DNA from: Limnothrix sp. FACHB-406
Lineage (GTDB): Bacteria > Cyanobacteriota > Cyanobacteriia > CACIAM-69d
Assembly (NCBI RefSeq): GCF_014698235.1
Contig: NZ_JACJSP010000003.1
Span: forward strand, 1-64,000
DNA length: 64,000 bases
Direction of reading: 5' to 3'
In this document: one piece after another, positions 24,552 through 32,715 of the stretch
Layout of the letters: every line of letters starts with the position of its first letter
Position numbering within the stretch: position 1 is the first letter of the stretch
Notes under the pieces: generated by a model
Told to the model about the DNA's origin: nothing
Database searches by the model: none
Seen by the model: only the letters and a program-made list of their open reading frames with translations
Position numbers and translations under genes: made by a program

Positions 24552-25262
24552 CTAGGATAAGGGTTGTTCAGGAATGGTCAGCACACCTTGTTTTAAGGAA
24601 GCTCGAAAAAAACGAGGATGAGCCTGAGCCGTAACGATTCGATCGCCCGATTGATCTCGTTTGCGATAGCTAACCGGCCCCTTCGGCTGCTCTTGGAATT
24701 CCACGTCATACAACATCAAACCCAGTTCACGATTGAGACTGGGATCTGCACAATCAGCAGAATGATCGGGATTTGGCTTCTCAAAGAATGCTGAAAATTC
24801 CCTCGTTCCCAAATAGGGTTGATGGTGACACTGGCCTCGTTCAATTCGCCTCTGGAACTGATCGCGATATTTGGCCACATCAGCGGCCGCATGGGGCAAA
24901 ACTTCAATATCCAAATCAACCACATAGGCCACATCTTGCAAACAAAGGGTGTGCCTTTGGGCCCGATCGTCATCGGCAAAATAGGATCCTTCGCCTTTTT
25001 TGGCCCAACCTTGGGCAGTGGCAAATACTTGGCGACTATTCACCTCATTACGCCAAATTGAAAAGTATTTGATGGGCTTCAGAACATGAATTTCGCGAAT
25101 TTTGTAGCGCATTTCTGGCTTCCAGAAAATGGCTTCGCAGGCTCCCCGCATTGCACTTGGGGTGGGCACATCATAGGAAATGCGTTCTACTTTGAACTCA
25201 GGGCGCGTAAAGCAAGCATAGGGCGCGGTAAATTTCACCCTCAATGAATTTAGGTTTTTCAT
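24552..25262 (-). CDS. cas5: Cas5 (Cas5d), type I-C crRNA endonuclease
   Basis: In type I-C, which lacks Cas6, Cas5 cuts the pre-crRNA and caps the 5' handle. The N terminus (LNSLRVKFTAPYACFTRPEF) and VPTPSAMRGACEAIFWKPEM are diagnostic, the latter bearing the glycine-rich Cas5 motif. The C-terminal part has YLGTREFSAFFEKP and LGLMLYDVEF. I prefer the ATG at 25262 because GGAG lies at good spacing before it; an ATG at 25271 would add three residues. 236 aa, normal. Expected catalytic Tyr/Lys/His residues cannot be aligned with certainty by eye. Confidence 0.93.
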   Translation of the reverse strand: MKNLNSLRVKFTAPYACFTRPEFKVERISYDVPTPSAMRGACEAIFWKPEMRYKIREIHVLKPIKYFSIWRNEVNSRQVFATAQGWAKKGEGSYFADDDRAQRHTLCLQDVAYVVDLDIEVLPHAAADVAKYRDQFQRRIERGQCHHQPYLGTREFSAFFEKPNPDHSADCADPSLNRELGLMLYDVEFQEQPKGPVSYRKRDQSGDRIVTAQAHPRFFRASLKQGVLTIPEQPLS

Positions 25263-25315
25263 AATCTCCATGCTGGAAAGTCAGTGAATTGTTGATTAAC
25301 CCACTTGATAGTGAA

Positions 25316-27679
25316 CTAGGGAATGAGGTCGGCTGGGTCGTGTTGGATGGGTTGTCCATTGATCTCAATTCCGTAAAGTTGCCGATCGTAGCCCCCTTTC
25401 CAAAACCACAGCCCAGGGACAACCTCACGGCGGCAATGGGCTGATTGGTTGAATTCGTAGAAGCGCAGGTTCACCATGTAGGGCTGGAGCGCATCGCGAT
25501 CGCCCCTGTTTAGGGAACCGGAGCGCTCAATTTTTTGAATCAGGTTGTTGGCGCGATCGTCGTACTGAACCACCACGGGCACGGTCTCATCTTTCATCAA
25601 CGAAAATTGCTCGGCTACTTCGGCATAGCTCCAACTTTCTCGGCTGTTCTGGATCTTTTGACCCCGATCGCGCCCAACCGTTTGGTATAACTTCTGAAAG
25701 TACTGCTCAAAGGTTTTGGGGTCGTGTAAGGTTTGATTCACGCGATCGGTCTGAAGATAGCGATTGGCCGTACCAACGGCGGTTTCGTAGCTGCCACTAG
25801 GTAACCGGCCCTCTTGGGGAGAGAAAATCACCACTTGTCCCAAAATTGGCTCGCCTGACTGATCACAAAGATTGCCCTCTCGGTTGCAGCGGCCGGCCGC
25901 TTGCACAACGCGATCGAGCGGCCCCTCAGCCCGATAGACCAGCGGAAAATCAATATCCACCCCCGCCTCCACCACTTGAGTAGCCACCAGCAAGCAAGGC
26001 AGCCCTGCCCGCAGGCGATCGCGCACTTGGGCTAACACCTGGCGACGATGGGCCCCACAAAGCAAGGTGGAGAGGTGAAAGAGCGCCTCGCGGGGCCAGC
26101 CAGCGCCTTGCAACGCAGCCACGACATCCAAAGCGTTGCGGCGCGTATTCAAAACGATGAGTGCTTGGTTTGCCTGCCGGTTTTGCAGATCCATCACCAA
26201 ATCCGCCCAAGACCAAGATTTCGGCGGCACAACATAGTTCACCCGTTGCAACTGTTGAAAATGAGCTTTGGCCAGTTCCGGGGGCACAATATCCCGCACT
26301 TGGTCGGTGGCAAATCCTTGAAGATAGGCATTTTGACCGGCGAGGGCAGGTTGGGTGGCCGTGCAAAGCACCACCGTCACTCCATAGCGGGTGACCAACT
26401 CACGCAGCACGCAAAGAATCGGATCCAACAGCTCGATCGGGAGGGTTTGCACCTCATCCAGCACAATCACGCTGTTGATTAGGTTGTGTAATTTGCGGCA
26501 ACGACTCGGCCGATTGGCAAACAAACTATCGAACAGTTGCACCGTTGTGGTCACAATCAAGGGAGCATCCCAGTTTTGGGCAATTAACCGGGCCCGAGCA
26601 AAGGCCTGGCGAGCATCCTCGGCACGATCGTCGCCACGCATCACAGATTCGTTTTCGTTTTTGGAAGGTGTTTCTTGCCAAACAGCGCTGTGGTGTTCCA
26701 AAACCGCCTCAGGGCCCAGTTCAGCTTGAAACAAATCGCGATAGACATTGACGGTCTGTTCAATGATGCTGGTGTAGGGCACAGCAAAGATGACACGCGA
26801 TCGCCCATGGGCCACCGCATGGTCAAGGGCAAACCGCAGGCCGCTCAGAGTCTTGCCGCCGCCCGTGGGGACACAGAGCCGAAATACACCCGGCGGTTGT
26901 TTCGCCGCTTGCTGACAAAGTTGATAGATTTCAGCTCGAAGGCAATTGAGGGGAGATTGGGGATTTTTTAAGGGTTTCAGGATTTTTTGGGCATAGGCAC
27001 GCTCAAAGGTCGATTGCAATTGGGCAATTGTGATTCCCAAGTGGCGCTGGCTCGATTCTGTGGGCTTAAAGTGCTGCTCCGTATCCAAATAGTCCGCATC
27101 AACCAAACAAGAAAACAGAAACCGCCAAAAAACTTCCTGTTGGTAACAATCATCGGTTTCTGCCGGAGCATAATCAGTTAAATCCTGATCTGGCTCCAAT
27201 TCAAGATCGGTTTTTTCCGCTTCCCGCAAGACCGCTTGATAGGCCTGTTCAGTTTTGGCTCTATGGTTACCGGCTAGCTTGCTACCCATATCTGCCAAGT
27301 TAGGAATACCGGCATGATGACCAAAAATGATCATGGCCAGTTTGCAGCCCAGCTCGCCGGGAAGTTGCTGCTCTGCTAACTTTGCGCCGTGGACTGCGTG
27401 GGGAACAGACTTGGGCGCTGGGCTATTTTGTCCGTGCCGGGTTGCCTGGTGACAGTGGTAGAGATAGTCCTGAAACTTAGGGTTATATTTGCCCAGATCA
27501 TGCCAAAGGCCAGCGTAGTAACCTAGGCGATCGGCTCCTAGGGGGGCGGCAAATTGTGCGGTTAGGCGAGCCACTTGCTGCAAATGGTCGCGCAGGCCAT
27601 GCCATCGATTGGAATCTTGGGGCGGCGTATGGGATACCGGTTCCTGGGGACGGGGGTATGGATCACTCATGATCAGCAT
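25316..27679 (-). CDS. cas3: Cas3 helicase-nuclease, type I-C
   Basis: Target-degrading effector of 787 aa. The HD nuclease is at the N terminus (LRDHLQQVARLTAQF with the first His, then YYAGLWHDLGKYNPKFQDYL with HD). Helicase motifs follow: FRLCVPTGGGKTLSGLRFAL (Walker A), VIVLDEVQTLP (DExx), VVLCTATQPAL (motif III) and VVQAAGRCNREG (motif VI). All key residues are present, so interference should be functional. The start at 27679 or the ATG at 27670 are both possible. First gene of the cas transcript. Confidence 0.96.
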   Translation of the reverse strand: MLIMSDPYPRPQEPVSHTPPQDSNRWHGLRDHLQQVARLTAQFAAPLGADRLGYYAGLWHDLGKYNPKFQDYLYHCHQATRHGQNSPAPKSVPHAVHGAKLAEQQLPGELGCKLAMIIFGHHAGIPNLADMGSKLAGNHRAKTEQAYQAVLREAEKTDLELEPDQDLTDYAPAETDDCYQQEVFWRFLFSCLVDADYLDTEQHFKPTESSQRHLGITIAQLQSTFERAYAQKILKPLKNPQSPLNCLRAEIYQLCQQAAKQPPGVFRLCVPTGGGKTLSGLRFALDHAVAHGRSRVIFAVPYTSIIEQTVNVYRDLFQAELGPEAVLEHHSAVWQETPSKNENESVMRGDDRAEDARQAFARARLIAQNWDAPLIVTTTVQLFDSLFANRPSRCRKLHNLINSVIVLDEVQTLPIELLDPILCVLRELVTRYGVTVVLCTATQPALAGQNAYLQGFATDQVRDIVPPELAKAHFQQLQRVNYVVPPKSWSWADLVMDLQNRQANQALIVLNTRRNALDVVAALQGAGWPREALFHLSTLLCGAHRRQVLAQVRDRLRAGLPCLLVATQVVEAGVDIDFPLVYRAEGPLDRVVQAAGRCNREGNLCDQSGEPILGQVVIFSPQEGRLPSGSYETAVGTANRYLQTDRVNQTLHDPKTFEQYFQKLYQTVGRDRGQKIQNSRESWSYAEVAEQFSLMKDETVPVVVQYDDRANNLIQKIERSGSLNRGDRDALQPYMVNLRFYEFNQSAHCRREVVPGLWFWKGGYDRQLYGIEINGQPIQHDPADLIP

Positions 27680-27688
27680 GATGCCCTA

Positions 27689-27723
27689 GGGACATGATCA
27701 GCAATAATTGATCATTATGTCCC
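27689..27723 (-). promoter_or_regulatory. Imperfect dyad upstream of cas3
   Basis: GGGACATGATCA (27689-27700) and TGATCATTATGTCCC (27709-27723) form an imperfect inverted repeat just upstream of the cas3 start. Further TGATCA words occur at 27670-27680. It could be a 5' leader hairpin or an operator for the cas transcript; no known regulator motif is recognised. Confidence 0.45.
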
Positions 27724-28159
27724 CCAGAATTTGAGTTTTAGTGAAATTAATGAAATTAGTACAATTATTAATTTCTATACATAAAACATCTGCCAAATAT
27801 TGACCAGATACAGCCTTTACATATTCACCAGATACAGCCTTTACCTAAAATAATTGGCACGCCATATCGCAAATGCCATGAAGCAACGGTTCGGTGGGCA
27901 GTGCCCACCCTACGAGCGACTCAGCCCCTTGTTGTCAGCCCCCTATTACCTGACGATCGGGTCACGGTAACAGTCATTTGACTTGACCCACGGATGACGT
28001 GACCCACGGAAATAGACTTGCCGAGCTAGTTAGGTCTAAATCAATCGCGTTCGGCAATCGACACCACCAGCCGCCCGCCCTCAATCCGTCAACCTATGCT
28101 TTACTATCGACAAGCATCCCGACTTCGGATCTGTTGCAATCCATCCCCCTTTGCAGTCA
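27724..28159. other. Divergent intergenic region
   Basis: The A+T-rich part 27724-27800 probably carries the cas promoter. A short direct repeat, ACCAGATACAGCCTTTAC, occurs twice (27803, 27828). The dispersed 83-bp repeat follows, then a stretch with no gene before the PRC-barrel gene. Confidence 0.45.
27832..27914 (-). repeat. Dispersed 83-bp repeat, copy 2
   Basis: This is the inverted counterpart of 12137-12219, with only a handful of mismatches over 83 bp, including the GTGGGCA/TGCCCAC hairpin. Both copies lie in intergenic regions flanking the segment that contains the CRISPR-Cas locus. Confidence 0.8.
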
Positions 28160-29125
28160 ATGACCTCTGAATCGATTCGCCAGCGCTCTGACCTGCTTGG
28201 AACGCAAATCATTACCCGAAACACCGGCAAGCGCCTGGGCATCATCAGCCAGGTTTGGGTCGATATTGATCGCCAGGAGATTATTGGCTTTGGCGTAAAG
28301 GACAATATCCTCGCCGTTTCGGCGATGCCGCGCTTCATGAACCTGGATAGCATCAGCCAAATTGGTGATGTGATTCTGGTGGAGGACGATCGGGCGATCG
28401 AGGACTACATTGAAGCGGATGCCTACAACACCTTGATTGGTTGTGAGGTGATCACCGAAACCGGCGAACTGCTGGGGAAGGTACGCGGGTTCAAGTTTGA
28501 TGTGGAGGATGGCAAGCTGGTTTCGATCGTCATTGCCTCGATCGGCTTGCCCCAAGTGCCCGAACAGGTGATCAGCACCTATGAACTCCCGATCGAAGAA
28601 GTGGTCAGCACGGGCCCCGATCGGCTGATTGTGTTTGAAGGGGCCGAAGCCCGCCTGATTCAACTCAGCGTTGGTGTCCTGGAGCGCTTGGGCCTCAGCA
28701 GCCCTCCCTGGGAACGGGATGAAGAGGATCTGTACTTTACTCCCACCGCTGCCCCCGGCAACCAGTTAGCCTCCGGGTTGCGCACCGAAGCCCGCCCAGA
28801 AATTCGCACCGAAACCCGAGCCGAGCGCCGCTACGAAGAGGAAGCTTGGGAAGAGGAAACCTGGGAAGAGCCGGCCCCGCGCTATGGTCAACAACGCCGC
28901 CAAGATTACGACGAGGACGATAACTGGAGCGATCAGCCCCCGCGCCGCGAACGGGATCGCGAGTATGTGCGGGAAGATGAGTATGACTATGAGGAAGTCT
29001 ACGATCGCTACGATGACAACGTAGATTCCGATGCTTGGACTGATGAGGAACCGGGCTACCGCGCACCCAAGCTGGAGATTCCCGAGAAGGTGCGGCAACG
29101 GGAACCGGAATACGAAGATTACTAA
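28160..29125 (+). CDS. PRC-barrel domain protein
   Basis: Two PRC-barrel units occupy about residues 1-170: LGTQIITRNTGKRLGIISQV with VWVDIDRQEIIGFGVKD, and YNTLIGCEVITETGELLGKV with FDVEDGKLVSIVIASIGLP. The remaining 150 residues are acidic/Arg low complexity (EEAWEEETWEEPAPRYGQQR). PRC barrels occur in photosynthetic reaction-centre H subunits and in RimM. This tandem form is a conserved cyanobacterial family of unknown role. ATG at 28160 is preferred over 28151. Confidence 0.8.
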   Translation: MTSESIRQRSDLLGTQIITRNTGKRLGIISQVWVDIDRQEIIGFGVKDNILAVSAMPRFMNLDSISQIGDVILVEDDRAIEDYIEADAYNTLIGCEVITETGELLGKVRGFKFDVEDGKLVSIVIASIGLPQVPEQVISTYELPIEEVVSTGPDRLIVFEGAEARLIQLSVGVLERLGLSSPPWERDEEDLYFTPTAAPGNQLASGLRTEARPEIRTETRAERRYEEEAWEEETWEEPAPRYGQQRRQDYDEDDNWSDQPPRRERDREYVREDEYDYEEVYDRYDDNVDSDAWTDEEPGYRAPKLEIPEKVRQREPEYEDY

Positions 29126-29283
29126 TGCTGGTGCGGCATGGTTTGAGCGGCTCGATCGCCCCGCTGTCCGGTTGAATTTGCCTCCGATTGTCTCCCATTG
29201 CCCCCGCCATTAGCTCGAACGTTGCTCCCGCAATTGGCCCCTGAAATTCAGTATGTTTAGGGTGGCGGCGCAAAACCCAGATC

Positions 29284-31119
29284 ATGCAGCGATCGAACCT
29301 AACCAAACGGAGCCGAACCCTCCTGGCCCAACGCGCCATGACGGGCGAGCGGATCACGCTGCGCACCACGGGGAAAGCGGGCGGCGAAGGGGAAATTTAT
29401 CAGGTTGCGGAAGAATCTAGCCTGCTGGCCAAGATTTATCACCCCGACCAACGATCGCCCGATCGAGTGGCCAAACTGGCCGCCATGTTGAACGATCCGC
29501 CGCTGGATCCGTTGGAACCACCGATTACGATTGCCTGGCCCGTGGATGCGGTGGTGGTGGATGGGGCGATTGTTGGGTTTTTGATGCCCAAAGCACCCGA
29601 AACCCGCCCCCTACACGAGGTTTACACGCCCAAGATGCGACGGCGCGAGCTGCCGGGCCTCACCTATCGCTACCTGGTGCGGATGGCTCGTAACCTGGCC
29701 GCCGCCGTTGATGTGCTCCATGAAAAGGGCTACACGATCGGGGATGTGAACGAGTCCAACGTGCTGGCCGCCCCCACCGCCCTGGTCACCCTGGTGGATA
29801 CGGATTCGTTTCAAGTGGTCGATCGCCAGCAACGGCGCACCTTCCGTTGTCCTGTGGGCAAGCCGGAATATACGCCCCCGGAACTGCAAGGGCGCAACTT
29901 TCGAGAGGTCGATCGCACTGCGGCCCAAGACTGTTTTGGGTTGGCGGTGTTGCTCTTTCAATTGTTGATGGAGGGAACCCACCCCTTTGACGGCGCTTTT
30001 TTGGGATCCGGCGATCCGCCCCTGATTGACCAACGCATTGCGGCCGGAGAATTTCCCTACAGTGCCCGATCGCCCCGTTGGAAGCCCAAGCCGATCGCGC
30101 CGCCCTTTGCGGGCCTCGATCCGCTATTGCAAAACCTCTTTCGCCAGGCCTTTGAAACCCGCCACCCCGCCGATCGGCCCAGCGCCCGTCAGTGGGCAGC
30201 CGTTTTGGACAGCGCCGAAAACAACCTTGTGACCTGTAGCGCCAATCCCCAGCATGTCTATTTTGGCCATCAGGGTTCCTGTCCCTGGTGCGATCGGGCG
30301 CGGCAGTTCCGAGGGCGCGATCCCTTTCCCTCTCCAGCCGCCATCCGGCGCGGCGAGCATATCCAACTGGCGAAAATGCACCGCAAGGCTCCCCGGGTGG
30401 TGACCCCGCCGCCCACCGCCGCCAGCATCCAAACGATTCCCCTGCGCCCCCTGCCGCCCACCGTCACCGCCCGCAACTATTGGCTGGCTCCCGGCTATTC
30501 CCGATCGAGCGCTTGGGTTTCTGCGATCGGGTTGGGCTGCTGTTTTTTGGTCTCCGCAGCCATCATTGCCAGCCGAGAAGCCCTCGACTTTTCCACCCCC
30601 GGAGTCCCCGCCCTCATTCCCCGCGTCCTGACGGCTCGCCCCCCTGTCCTTAGCCCAGAACAGCAGCGCCTGGCCCTGATCCAATTTGACAGCACCCGCA
30701 GCCAAATCGAAGGCCTTACCAATCAGCTCACCCAAGAAATGGTGACCCTGACGCAGGATCCCGATCGGCCCCTCGTGCGGCTTTCCCGATCGGCCCTCAC
30801 GGAGCGCTCCCAACGGGCGATCGCCGCTGCTCTGGGCAAGCCGGGCCTGTTTTATGGCAATGGAACCATTTCCGGCTCCTTGCCCCCGGGCGGGGAGGCC
30901 ACCCAAACGGTGCTACAAATTCAATGGATTGAAGCCATTTCCGAATATCAACGACGGATTTTGGGCGACCAATACGCTTGGGGTTATCTGGATTCCGCCA
31001 CAGTCCGCCACCTCACGGCCGACTCTCGCCAAATTTTGCTGGACTCGCTTACACCTGTGCCCGTGGTGGTTCCCAGCACGCTCACCCAGCCCGATCGCCC
31101 CGCCGCTGATCAACCGTAG
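29284..31119 (+). CDS. Atypical Ser/Thr kinase-like membrane protein
   Basis: Residues 25-310 form a protein-kinase-like domain: RTTGKAGGEGEIYQVAE (Gly loop), SSLLAKIYHP with a Lys about residue 50, GYTIGDVNESNVLAAP as catalytic loop (D and N kept, HRD lost) and TLVDTDSFQV in place of DFG. A small Cys pair (QGSCPWCDRA, with VTCSANPQHVYF nearby) suggests a zinc knuckle. One helix follows (SAIGLGCCFLVSAAIIA, about 410-426), then an extracytoplasmic domain of about 180 residues. It resembles kinases found beside VWA and PP2C proteins in stress clusters, but those partners are absent here. Confidence 0.75.
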   Translation: MQRSNLTKRSRTLLAQRAMTGERITLRTTGKAGGEGEIYQVAEESSLLAKIYHPDQRSPDRVAKLAAMLNDPPLDPLEPPITIAWPVDAVVVDGAIVGFLMPKAPETRPLHEVYTPKMRRRELPGLTYRYLVRMARNLAAAVDVLHEKGYTIGDVNESNVLAAPTALVTLVDTDSFQVVDRQQRRTFRCPVGKPEYTPPELQGRNFREVDRTAAQDCFGLAVLLFQLLMEGTHPFDGAFLGSGDPPLIDQRIAAGEFPYSARSPRWKPKPIAPPFAGLDPLLQNLFRQAFETRHPADRPSARQWAAVLDSAENNLVTCSANPQHVYFGHQGSCPWCDRARQFRGRDPFPSPAAIRRGEHIQLAKMHRKAPRVVTPPPTAASIQTIPLRPLPPTVTARNYWLAPGYSRSSAWVSAIGLGCCFLVSAAIIASREALDFSTPGVPALIPRVLTARPPVLSPEQQRLALIQFDSTRSQIEGLTNQLTQEMVTLTQDPDRPLVRLSRSALTERSQRAIAAALGKPGLFYGNGTISGSLPPGGEATQTVLQIQWIEAISEYQRRILGDQYAWGYLDSATVRHLTADSRQILLDSLTPVPVVVPSTLTQPDRPAADQP

Positions 31120-31195
31120 GGAGCAAGGCTACATAGTCACTAAAGTGAGTCACAAAAAGACTGAATGGGTTCCTCCCACGCACCGAAAATTGAAC

Positions 31196-31355
31196 GCGGC
31201 CCAACCGATCGGGGATGGTCGTTGAATGCGAGGTGGGTCGATCGCGCCGTGGCCCATGAATCGATCGCCCCATGGCCCCCCAAATCCCGTAGGGGCGCAT
31301 CGCCATGCGTTCTCCGAGCCGCGAAATCTCCGAGGGTCAATTCCTTTCGATCGAT
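31196..31355 (+). repeat. 160-bp direct repeat, copy A
   Basis: Starts GCGGCCCAACCGATCGGGGA and ends TTTCGATCGAT. It matches 32072-32231 in the same orientation over about 160 bp, identical for the first 80 bp and diverging toward the end. It lies just upstream of the antitoxin gene. Confidence 0.9.
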
Positions 31356-31430
31356 AAGGTCGATCGCCCAAAAGCCCGCGCTACCATTGAGACAACGCGA
31401 TCGCCCCTCTCCAGTTTTGCGCAAATCATC

Positions 31431-31640
31431 ATGAATGATCTGACCCTGACCGATGATCGCCTCCGCGATCTGATGCGACCCCTGCTGATTGAACTATTGC
31501 GCGATCGTCGCGATCTGTTGCGCGACCTCTTGCTTGAAATTTTGGAAGACTTGGCGTTAGGTCGTGCCATGAATGACTTGGGGCCTGAAGACGAAGAACC
31601 TGTCGATCGCGCTGAAATTTTTGCCCTGTTGGATAGTTAA
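31431..31640 (+). CDS. Putative antitoxin partner of RelE/ParE-like toxin, 69 aa
   Basis: A short, acidic, helix-rich protein: MNDLTLTDDRLRDLMRPLLI, then ELLRDRRDLLRDLLLEILED and a C-terminal acidic tail. Leu/Arg/Asp heptads suggest a coiled-coil dimer. It ends 19 bp before the toxin on the same strand, the standard antitoxin-toxin order. The family resembles small cyanobacterial antitoxins with RDLLLEI-type repeats, but no DNA-binding fold is obvious. I chose the ATG at 31431; the upstream frame runs through repeat copy A. Confidence 0.7.
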   Translation: MNDLTLTDDRLRDLMRPLLIELLRDRRDLLRDLLLEILEDLALGRAMNDLGPEDEEPVDRAEIFALLDS

Positions 31641-31659
31641 GCGTTGGACTAGATCAACA

Positions 31660-31926
31660 ATGCAGGTTCAATTTCTCAAGCGCTTTCTCAAAGACTTGCA
31701 GGCCATTCGCGATCGTCCAGCATTACAAGCCATCAAAACCGCCCTACTGTCGATCGAAGCAGCCGAACATTTAAGCGAGTTGAGTCAAATCAAAGCGATC
31801 GAAGGCCACCCCAATACCTATCGACTCCGAGTAGGCAACTATCGCCTTGGCTTTCGATTAGAAGACAACACCATTATTTTTGTCCGCGCCCTACATCGTC
31901 GCGAGATCTATCGCTATTTTCCTTAA
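31660..31926 (+). CDS. RelE/ParE-family toxin, 88 aa
   Basis: The RelE fold is recognisable: VQFLKRFLKDLQAIRDRPAL helices, then IKAIEGHPNTYRLRVGNYRL with the conserved YRLRVGNYR strand, GFRLEDNTIIFVRALHRREI and a final YRYFP. RelE-type toxins cleave mRNA in the ribosome; ParE-type toxins poison gyrase. The RALHRREIYRYFP end is commonest in ribosome-dependent RelE. It follows its likely antitoxin by 19 bp, and the pair is enclosed by 160-bp direct repeats. Confidence 0.88.
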   Translation: MQVQFLKRFLKDLQAIRDRPALQAIKTALLSIEAAEHLSELSQIKAIEGHPNTYRLRVGNYRLGFRLEDNTIIFVRALHRREIYRYFP

Positions 31927-32071
31927 ACTCTAAACATTTTGCGCCGCTGACTTCTCCGATCGCCCAATCCATCCTGCAACGACGCAGCATCACCGACCCG
32001 TAGGGTGTCGTAGGGCAACGGTGGGCGGTTTACGGCGATTGGGTTTGTGCCCTACGCACCGTTGGCATGGG

Positions 32072-32231
32072 GCGGCCCAACCGATCGGGGATGGTCGTTG
32101 AATGCGAGGTGGGTCGATCGCGCCGTGGCCCATGAATCGATCGCCCCATAGCCCCCAAAATCCCGTAGGGGCGCATCGCCATGCGCCCTCCGGTACGCAA
32201 GATCTCCAAGGGTCAATTCGTTTCGATCGAT
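32072..32231 (+). repeat. 160-bp direct repeat, copy B
   Basis: Same sequence and orientation as 31196-31355, 876 bp away. The two copies bracket the toxin-antitoxin pair. Mismatches concentrate in the last 60 bp. Confidence 0.9.
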
Positions 32232-32324
32232 CTAATGATGGCGGAGGATATATAACAATGTGCGCCCAACAATATGCGCCGACCCATTTGCCACTGGCAA
32301 ATTCAAATCAATCAAATTCAAATC

Positions 32325-32367
32325 AAAACACGGGCCACCGTCGCTGAGGCGAGTGGTGGCCCGTGTT
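32325..32367. terminator. Strong hairpin
   Basis: AACACGGGCCACCG and its partner GGTGGCCCGTGTT form a long stem around a GTCGCTGAGGCGA loop. It could terminate either strand; on the plus strand it is followed by ATTTACCAAATTGTT. Confidence 0.55.
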
Positions 32368-32419
32368 ATTTACCAAATTGTTGATCAATTGGTTGAAGCA
32401 AATTCTGAGGAGTTGGGTT

Positions 32420-32580
32420 AACCGCAAATGCCGTCTTGCCTCAGCTTCCGACCTGGAAAAACCAGGTGGGTACTCTTGTCTCCGTTTAAAGTTTCTGAGT
32501 TAACAAAGCGCCTAAACGCTCGCTCAGTCTACTGCCACTAAGACATTCGGTGAGTCCCCGAATTGGAACAAACATAGATC
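32420..32580. ncRNA. Possible structured RNA (unassigned)
   Basis: Hairpins include ACCTGGAAAAACCAGGT (32450-32466) and ATTCGGTGAGTCCCCGAAT (32544-32562), with other shorter arms between them. The stretch has no coding pattern, lies about 130 bp downstream of the cyclase gene and does not match tmRNA or RNase P features I know. Low confidence; strand unknown. Confidence 0.25.
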
Positions 32581-32715
32581 GCAAAACAATTATTGGCAGT
32601 CACCAACATTGCAGCAAAACCCAACCGGAATTATAGCAAACAGTTTTAGGATTACGATCGCCCCGAGAGCGCTAGTTTTGGCCCTGAGGCGATCGCCCAA
32701 ATCCGCAGTCAGTTC

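Larger units (their letters stand above)
31927..32715. other. Intergenic region with repeats and possible structured RNA
   Basis: It contains a GTAGGG/GTGGGC-rich segment (about 32000-32070), repeat copy B (32072-32231), a strong hairpin (32325-32367) and a hairpin-rich stretch (about 32420-32580). No protein gene is visible. Confidence 0.5.
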
